Source: Planctomycetaceae bacterium (GTDB taxonomy: Bacteria > Planctomycetota > Planctomycetia > Planctomycetales > Planctomycetaceae). From it: a stretch of 9,471 nt of DNA. Under the pieces are notes generated by a model. It saw nothing but the letters and a program-made list of their open reading frames with translations. It ran no database searches and was not told where the DNA came from. The DNA lies in contig JALQWE010000104.1 in assembly GCA_023258825.1 (NCBI GenBank), forward strand, positions 1 through 9,471, in the 5' to 3' direction. Position 1 is the first letter of the stretch. Each line of letters begins with the position of its first letter. Shown here piece by piece: positions 4,678-9,471 of this stretch. The position numbers were made by a program, and so were the translations under genes.

Positions 4678-7224
4678 ATGGATCAGCGCGGAGCAGAGTC
4701 GAACGGGGTCAACGGGGTGGTCTCAACGCGAGCGCCCGAATTACTGGCTCCTGCGGGAGACATGACTTGTCTGCGTGCGGCGGTAGAGAATGGCGCGGAC
4801 GCGGTCTACTTCGGACTGGACAGTGGTTTTAATGCGCGGGCACGTGCGGGGAACTTTGCTCAGGAGAGCCTGCAGGAAGCTATGGAGTACCTGCATCGCC
4901 GGGCCGTGCGCGGCTATGTCACCCTGAATACGCTCGCATTCACTTCGGAACTACCGGAACTGGAGTCTATCGTTCGGTTGTTGACGGTTGCTGGCGTGGA
5001 TGCAGTCCTGGTGCAGGATCTGGGGTTGGCGCGGCTGATCAGGGAGATTTCTCCGAGCCTGACTCTGCACGCGTCAACTCAAATGACGCTGACCAGCGCC
5101 GAGTGTATTGAGTCGGTTCGGGAACTGGGCATCGAACGCGTGGTGCTGCCTCGTGAGCTGTCGATCGAGGAGATTGCCCTGATTCACCAGAAGACTGCCA
5201 TGGAGCTGGAAGTCTTCGTGCATGGCGCGTTGTGTGTGGCATATTCGGGTCAATGCCTGACCAGTGAATCGCTGGGTGGCCGCAGTGCCAATCGCGGTCA
5301 GTGTGCTCAGGCCTGTCGGTTACCGTACGAAATTGTCTGCGATGGCGAAGATCGGGATTCGGGCGATCAGAAGTATTTGCTGAGTCCGCAGGATCTGGCT
5401 GCCTTTCCGTTGCTTCCCGACTTGCTGGCTGCCGGGGTCTCGTCATTCAAGATTGAGGGGCGTTTGAAGACGCCTGAGTATGTCGCCAATATCACCAGTC
5501 ATTATCGCGAAGCACTGGACTCTGCGGTTCGTGGACTGCCAATCGACTTCAGTCCTCGGCAGGTGCAGCAGTTGGAGCAGTCTTTCTCCCGCGGATTTTC
5601 TCCGGGATGGTTGAAGGGCTGCGACCATAAGATGCTGGTTCCGGCAACCAGTTCAGCCAAGCGGGGAGTCTTACTGGGCACCGTCACGAGGATTTTCCGG
5701 GATTCCGTCGAAGTGCGCCTGCAGTATTGTGTTCAGGCAGGCGACGGAGTGGTGTTTGAAGGTGATCGGCTGAATGGTCGAGAACAGGGTGGTCGGGTGT
5801 ATCATGTCCGACAATCCGGGCAGGTTGTCGGGGAATCAGTGGATAGTGGTCTGGTCGAGCTGACATTTGAACGATCGGCGATGGACCTGTCTCAGATTTA
5901 TGTGGGACAGAAGATCTGGAAAACGGATGATCCTCGCCTGAATCAGCGGTTGCGTCGGACTTTTGAAACTGCGGACCCGATTCGCCGTGTGGGACTATCG
6001 CTGACAGTGCAGGCCATCGCCGGACAGCATCTCGCCATTCGTGGACGTGCCGAAAACGGTTGTGTCTGTGATCTGCAGTCAGAAGAGATTCTGGCCGTCG
6101 CCAACAAGCATCCGATTTCAGAAGACACACTGCGGGAACAACTCAGTCGCCTTGGTGGATCTGTGTTTGAGTTGCGTGAGTTCAAGGTCACCATCGAGGG
6201 GCAGCCGATGGTCCCGTTGAGTGTCCTTGGTCGCCTGCGTCGGGAGATGCTGGCTCAATTGAATGCGTCTCTGCCGGCACCAGCACGTCCGATGTCTGCC
6301 CCGGGGGCCGTACAGCGACTGCAGAATCAGCGACTGACTTCAGCAACCGCATCACCAGCCCGAGCACCGCAACTGATCCTGATGTGTCGAACACTGAATC
6401 AGATTCAGACGGCAGTTGGTACAGGTGTCGACGGATTGATTGCTGACTTCCCGGATCTGCGGGAGTATCGTGACGCGGTGCAAATGGCCCGGAGCGCCGG
6501 GGTTCCCATTCAACTGGCGCCTCCGAGGATTCAGAAACCAGAGGAGATGGGTCTGTTCCGAATGTTGACGAAGGCGGAACCGGATGGTGTCCTTGTGCGC
6601 AATCTGAGCGGCCTCGACTTCTTCCGCGAACACGGCATCCCTGTCAGCGGTGACTATTCGCTGAATGTGACGAATGAATTGACGGCCGATTTTCTGATGT
6701 CTCGCGGCCTGCGTTCGATCACTCCATCCTATGACCTGAATCGTGAGCAACTGCTGGATCTGGTCACCGCCATTCCGGCGGACTGGCTGGAAATTGTCAT
6801 TCACCAGCACATGCCCATGTTTCATATGGAGCACTGTGTGTTTTGTGCCATGCTGTCGCCGGGGACCAACAAGACCAACTGCGGTCGCCCGTGTGACGTG
6901 CATCAGGTCGAGTTGCGGGATCGCACGGGGATGGAGCATCCGCTGATTGCCGACGTCGGATGTCGCAACACGTTGTTCAATGCCGTGGCACAGAGTTCTT
7001 CGGAAATCGTACCGGAGCTTCGGCAAGCTGGCATCACTCGATTTCGCATCGAACTGCTGCGTGAATCATCGTCCGAGATTCAGCGACTGGTCAAACTCTA
7101 TCGCGCTCTGCTGCAGGGTACGGAGACCGGAGCGAATGTCTGGCAGTCACTGGCTGCGATGAATCGTGTGGGAGTCACCCGTGGAACACTGGAACCCCGC
7201 AGAAATCCACTCGCCATTCTCTGA
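4678..7224 (+). CDS. U32-family protein, RlhA/TrhP-like, with DUF3656-like middle and second U32-like barrel
   Basis: U32 proteins are annotated as peptidases, but characterised bacterial members (RlhA, TrhP, UbiU/UbiV) are iron-sulfur proteins for prephenate-dependent RNA hydroxylation or O2-independent ubiquinone hydroxylation. This 848-residue protein best fits the RlhA/YdcP type, which adds a DUF3656 domain. The N-terminal barrel (about 20-285) has ELLAPAGD (21-28), DAVYFGL (41-47), the U32 signature around EVFVHGALC...GQC (178-193) and SFKIEGRLKTPEYV (256-269). Cys186, Cys193, Cys209 and Cys213 are likely cluster ligands. Residues about 330-540 form the DUF3656-like middle. The C-terminal part (about 565-810) repeats the barrel layout: EIVIHQHMPMFHMEHC (705-720), Cys720, Cys723, Cys735, Cys739, and RFRIELL (788-794), the counterpart of SFKIEGR. 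GAGG at 4664-4667 is a plausible ribosome binding site, with 10-nt spacing. The substrate (23S rRNA, tRNA or other) cannot be decided from the sequence, so I give no gene symbol. Confidence 0.9.
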   Translation: MDQRGAESNGVNGVVSTRAPELLAPAGDMTCLRAAVENGADAVYFGLDSGFNARARAGNFAQESLQEAMEYLHRRAVRGYVTLNTLAFTSELPELESIVRLLTVAGVDAVLVQDLGLARLIREISPSLTLHASTQMTLTSAECIESVRELGIERVVLPRELSIEEIALIHQKTAMELEVFVHGALCVAYSGQCLTSESLGGRSANRGQCAQACRLPYEIVCDGEDRDSGDQKYLLSPQDLAAFPLLPDLLAAGVSSFKIEGRLKTPEYVANITSHYREALDSAVRGLPIDFSPRQVQQLEQSFSRGFSPGWLKGCDHKMLVPATSSAKRGVLLGTVTRIFRDSVEVRLQYCVQAGDGVVFEGDRLNGREQGGRVYHVRQSGQVVGESVDSGLVELTFERSAMDLSQIYVGQKIWKTDDPRLNQRLRRTFETADPIRRVGLSLTVQAIAGQHLAIRGRAENGCVCDLQSEEILAVANKHPISEDTLREQLSRLGGSVFELREFKVTIEGQPMVPLSVLGRLRREMLAQLNASLPAPARPMSAPGAVQRLQNQRLTSATASPARAPQLILMCRTLNQIQTAVGTGVDGLIADFPDLREYRDAVQMARSAGVPIQLAPPRIQKPEEMGLFRMLTKAEPDGVLVRNLSGLDFFREHGIPVSGDYSLNVTNELTADFLMSRGLRSITPSYDLNREQLLDLVTAIPADWLEIVIHQHMPMFHMEHCVFCAMLSPGTNKTNCGRPCDVHQVELRDRTGMEHPLIADVGCRNTLFNAVAQSSSEIVPELRQAGITRFRIELLRESSSEIQRLVKLYRALLQGTETGANVWQSLAAMNRVGVTRGTLEPRRNPLAIL

Positions 7225-7348
7225 TCGCTCAGCGAATGGATGGGGACTTGGCAGGCAGAGTCTCCGCATGGAGAGCAGGGCTGGCGGTCTGTACACTTCT
7301 GCGTGATACAGGTTCCGGAGTCTGTTACCCCGAAAGGGCGCGGGAAGT

Positions 7349-9238
7349 ATGAGCGAAAAGAATCTTGCTGGTCCCGGACTGGAACCCGCCACGCGTCTGG
7401 TCGTGCTGACAGTGTGGCTGCTGACTACAGCGTTCTGTCTCTGGTTTGAAGGCAGCCGAATCCTGCAACTGGCGGAAACGCCTGCGGGCGTCCTGGGATG
7501 GTTTTCGGCGTGGAATGCCGACACCACGTGTCCCCTGCTGGTGCTTCTGACACTGCCGCTGCTCGCATGGATGTTCCCTCGTGTGCGCAGGTCCGGCAGG
7601 ACTGAAAACCCGCGAACTCAGCGCGAATGGGCGGCGGGCTACCCGGTCACGGTTGGGTTGAGTCTGATGTCATTGGTGATGAGTGCTGTGATTGGATTCC
7701 GCCAGATTCCGATCGCGCCGGCAGGCACCGACACGTCTGTCACAATGCCATTTTACAGGCTGCCACCAGCTTACCACGACGAGTACAGTTATCTTGTGCA
7801 GGCCGAGACCTTTCTGGCCGGGCGAGTGGCATGGCCTGCGATGACAACTGGCGGAGACGTCTTCCATCAGATCCATGTGCTGAACAGACCAGTGACAGCC
7901 AGTCGCTACTTTCCCTGGACGGGTCTATGGATGCTGGCATTTGTCCAGGCTGGCGTCCCGATCTTCGGTCACTGGCTTGCAGGAGCGATGGCTTGCGGCT
8001 TTTTTCATCGGAGCCTGCGAAGACTGTACCCCCCGGCGATTGCCGCTATCGGAGGATTGCTGATCGCAGTCAGTCCGGGACTGGCCGTCTTCAGTAATCT
8101 GCTGCTGGCACATCACCCCACGCTGCTGGCGTTGTCTGTGTTCCTGCTGAGTTTTCTGAAGTTCATGGATGAAAGACGACGGTCGCAGGCCCTTATCGCC
8201 GGAATTGCACTGACACTGGCCATGCTTGGAAGGCCAATGACGGCTGCCGGATTTGGTCTACCGTTCGGTCTCTGGTTCTTCACCACGATCGTACGAAGTC
8301 TTCAGCGGAAACCCTGGCTGCAATCGCTGGTGCCCGTGCTGGCGATCGGCACACCACTGCTGATCGGATTCGGTGCATCAGGATGGATGAATCAGCGGAT
8401 CACAGGACAGTGGAATCTCTCTGCCTATCAGTTCTACACGAACACATGGACCCCGCGACATCGATTCGGGTTTGCCAACGGAACAGCCGGGCCACCGCAG
8501 TCTTCGGTACTGAACAAGTATGATCAGTGGGCTGAAAATCTGACACCAGAGCTGGCGGTTCGCAACGTGGGAAACCGCCTGCTTGCCAGTGTTGTGTGGA
8601 CCATGGGAATTGCCGGTCTGCTGCTGCTGGTTCCGATCGGCAGTTGGGCCTGCCTGTTTGCAGACAGACAGGCGGTCGGTGCCAGACTGGTGGCTGCAGC
8701 CATTGTCAGTCTGCATCTGGTGCACATTCCGTATTGGTACGATGGCATTCTGCACTGGCACTATGTCTTCGAAACCAGTCCCCTGCTGATCATACTGGCA
8801 GCGGGTGGGATTCAAGCCGCACTGAACACGATGCAGCACTGGGTCCGGCGGCCCGTTGCCGTGGGCTGGATGGCTGCATTCCTCGGGGCGGTGCTGATTC
8901 CTGCGTGGCTGGATGCAGAAACTCTATGGGGCACATCACGAGTGACCATGGCGATTCAGGAACAGAGTTTTTCGAGAGTCCGATATGAACTCTTCCGCCG
9001 AATGACAGAATCTGCGGCAGTGCAGCATCCCTGTCTGATTCTGATCGACGAACGCCGCGCGGATCCCCAATTGAGTTATGTCGTCAATCGTCCCGACTAC
9101 ACGGGGAATGTGCTCATTTGTCGGTATCCCGAGGATGCAAAACAACTGCAGGACCTGCGCACCGCTTTTTCAGACCGCAACTTTTACACCTTTGATCCGG
9201 ACGCCTTCACGCTGACAGCGTTGCCGCCGACCAGGTAA
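7349..9238 (+). CDS. Polytopic membrane protein, probable GT-C (GT39/PMT/ArnT-like) glycosyltransferase
   Basis: GT-C enzymes use polyprenyl-phosphate sugars outside the cytoplasmic membrane to glycosylate lipids or proteins. This 629-residue protein has about a dozen hydrophobic segments, the clearest near 17-33, 62-77, 98-117, 191-219, 231-272, 281-315, 323-346, 411-437, 445-463, 472-491 and 503-520, then a soluble C-terminal part (about 521-629). The loop after the third segment carries YHDEYSYLVQAETFLAGR (142-159). Its Asp144-Glu145 fits the acidic catalytic motif of the GT39/PMT group, and RYFPWTG (186-192) and LGRPMTA (293-299) resemble other family landmarks. Donor and acceptor are unknown. 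The gene lies 124 nt after the U32 gene with no terminator between them, so co-transcription is possible. That gap holds only a weak 5-bp hairpin at 7261-7274. The ATG follows a purine-rich stretch (aaaggg at about 7334-7339 and gggaag just before the ATG). No functional link to the U32 gene is evident. Confidence 0.82.
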   Translation: MSEKNLAGPGLEPATRLVVLTVWLLTTAFCLWFEGSRILQLAETPAGVLGWFSAWNADTTCPLLVLLTLPLLAWMFPRVRRSGRTENPRTQREWAAGYPVTVGLSLMSLVMSAVIGFRQIPIAPAGTDTSVTMPFYRLPPAYHDEYSYLVQAETFLAGRVAWPAMTTGGDVFHQIHVLNRPVTASRYFPWTGLWMLAFVQAGVPIFGHWLAGAMACGFFHRSLRRLYPPAIAAIGGLLIAVSPGLAVFSNLLLAHHPTLLALSVFLLSFLKFMDERRRSQALIAGIALTLAMLGRPMTAAGFGLPFGLWFFTTIVRSLQRKPWLQSLVPVLAIGTPLLIGFGASGWMNQRITGQWNLSAYQFYTNTWTPRHRFGFANGTAGPPQSSVLNKYDQWAENLTPELAVRNVGNRLLASVVWTMGIAGLLLLVPIGSWACLFADRQAVGARLVAAAIVSLHLVHIPYWYDGILHWHYVFETSPLLIILAAGGIQAALNTMQHWVRRPVAVGWMAAFLGAVLIPAWLDAETLWGTSRVTMAIQEQSFSRVRYELFRRMTESAAVQHPCLILIDERRADPQLSYVVNRPDYTGNVLICRYPEDAKQLQDLRTAFSDRNFYTFDPDAFTLTALPPTR

Positions 9239-9367
9239 CAGAGCGAACGCAACCAACACGAGAATTCTCTGGCTTCCCCGCTGGCCCGCCGACGCAGGAC
9301 GCGGTACTCGAAAAAAGAAGGGCCTTTTCAAGGGTACCCTGCCGAGCCGCGACGGTAACGGAGCGGA
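9234..9367. repeat. Short direct repeat, copies 120 bp apart
   Basis: ggtaacagagcgaa at 9234-9247 recurs as ggtaacggagcgga at 9354-9367, 12 of 14 bases identical with an offset of exactly 120 bp. The first copy contains the stop codon of the glycosyltransferase gene (TAA, 9236-9238). Two perfect palindromes lie between the copies: gagaattctc (9260-9269) and agggtaccct (9331-9340). The two copies may be the edges of a small non-coding element, or the resemblance may be coincidental. Confidence 0.4.
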
Positions 9368-9471
9368 ACAACGGGCGCAGCAGACCATGCGCGACCATAT
9401 TTTGCGATCGTCCAGAACAACACCGCATCACAAAGCTCGAACCCCACCCGATCGGGCGGAAGGCCGCGTGG
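9239..9471. other. Structured non-coding right edge, no gene supported
   Basis: After the glycosyltransferase stop I see no + strand gene. Two minus-strand open frames of 72 and 74 codons cross this region and run into the end of the glycosyltransferase gene. They resemble no family I know and are Arg/Ser/Cys-rich, as chance frames often are. The region holds three perfect 10-bp palindromes (9260-9269, 9331-9340, 9447-9456), the 120-bp-spaced direct repeat and a possible leftward terminator. It may be a dispersed intergenic repeat or the 3' region of a gene outside the window. Confidence 0.5.
9311..9339 (-). terminator. Possible intrinsic terminator for leftward transcription
   Basis: On the minus strand, GGG, a 3-nt bulge, CCTT, a 3-nt loop, AAGG and CCC form an imperfect 7-bp hairpin (plus-strand 9320-9339). 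It is followed by ttctttttt (plus-strand aaaaaagaa, 9311-9319). Stem followed by T-run suits termination of a gene entering from beyond the right edge on the minus strand, convergent with the glycosyltransferase gene. The stem is short and bulged, so this is tentative. Confidence 0.4.

Noticed and set aside
6352..7026. A 224-codon minus-strand open frame opposite the U32 gene
   Set aside because: It is a shadow of the conserved C-terminal barrel, including its cysteine motif. It has no recognisable domain and no ribosome binding site that stands out.
4678..7224. Annotation of the U32 protein as a collagenase or secreted protease
   Set aside because: There is no signal peptide, and the cysteine sets and RlhA/TrhP-like motifs point to the iron-sulfur hydroxylation branch. 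The peptidase name is historical for most bacterial members.
7261..7274. Hairpin tctcc-gcat-ggaga between the U32 and glycosyltransferase genes as a terminator
   Set aside because: The stem is only 5 bp and no T-run follows, so it is not a credible intrinsic terminator.
9207..9431. Minus-strand frames of 72 and 74 codons at the right edge
   Set aside because: They overlap the end of the glycosyltransferase gene and pass through palindromes and the possible terminator. They have Arg/Ser/Cys-rich translations with no known motif, so the stretch is better described as non-coding.

Overview
The window reads like a piece of a planctomycete chromosome (phylum Planctomycetota, probably order Planctomycetales). 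This rests on three things: an exported protein whose C-terminal motifs I recall only from planctomycete hypothetical proteins, a very long U32-family protein, and a GC-rich housekeeping cluster with long intergenic gaps. The assignment comes from recognition alone, without a search. All six supported genes lie on the + strand. There is no rRNA, tRNA, CRISPR array, insertion sequence or phage gene.

Left half (1-4440). Four genes follow each other: riboflavin synthase (ribE), 16S rRNA adenine dimethyltransferase (rsmA/ksgA; its ATG overlaps the ribE stop by 4 nt), IMP dehydrogenase (guaB, 90 nt later), and an uncharacterised exported protein. That last gene starts either inside the end of guaB or 7 nt after it. 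A strong intrinsic terminator at 4398-4437 closes this block, so the four genes could be one transcription unit. It would join flavin synthesis, ribosome maturation and guanine nucleotide synthesis (GTP is the riboflavin precursor) to a lineage-specific envelope protein.

Middle (4214-4677). This gap of 464 bases holds the terminator and two sets of short imperfect direct repeats. I see no convincing gene or promoter in it.

Right half (4678-9238). An 848-residue U32-family protein of the RlhA/TrhP type (probable RNA hydroxylation) appears to contain two U32-like barrels, each with its own four-cysteine set, separated by a DUF3656-like middle. After 124 nt comes a 629-residue polytopic membrane protein of the GT-C glycosyltransferase type, carrying a DE motif in its first large loop.

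Right edge (9239-9471). No gene is supported here. The stretch is unusually structured: three perfect 10-bp palindromes, a short direct repeat with its copies exactly 120 bp apart, and a possible intrinsic terminator for leftward transcription. It may be a dispersed non-coding repeat or the 3' region of a convergent gene beyond the window.

I found no defence, mobile or biosynthetic system. The items most worth a second look are the double-barrel U32 protein, the planctomycete-type exported protein coupled to guaB, and the structured right-edge element.
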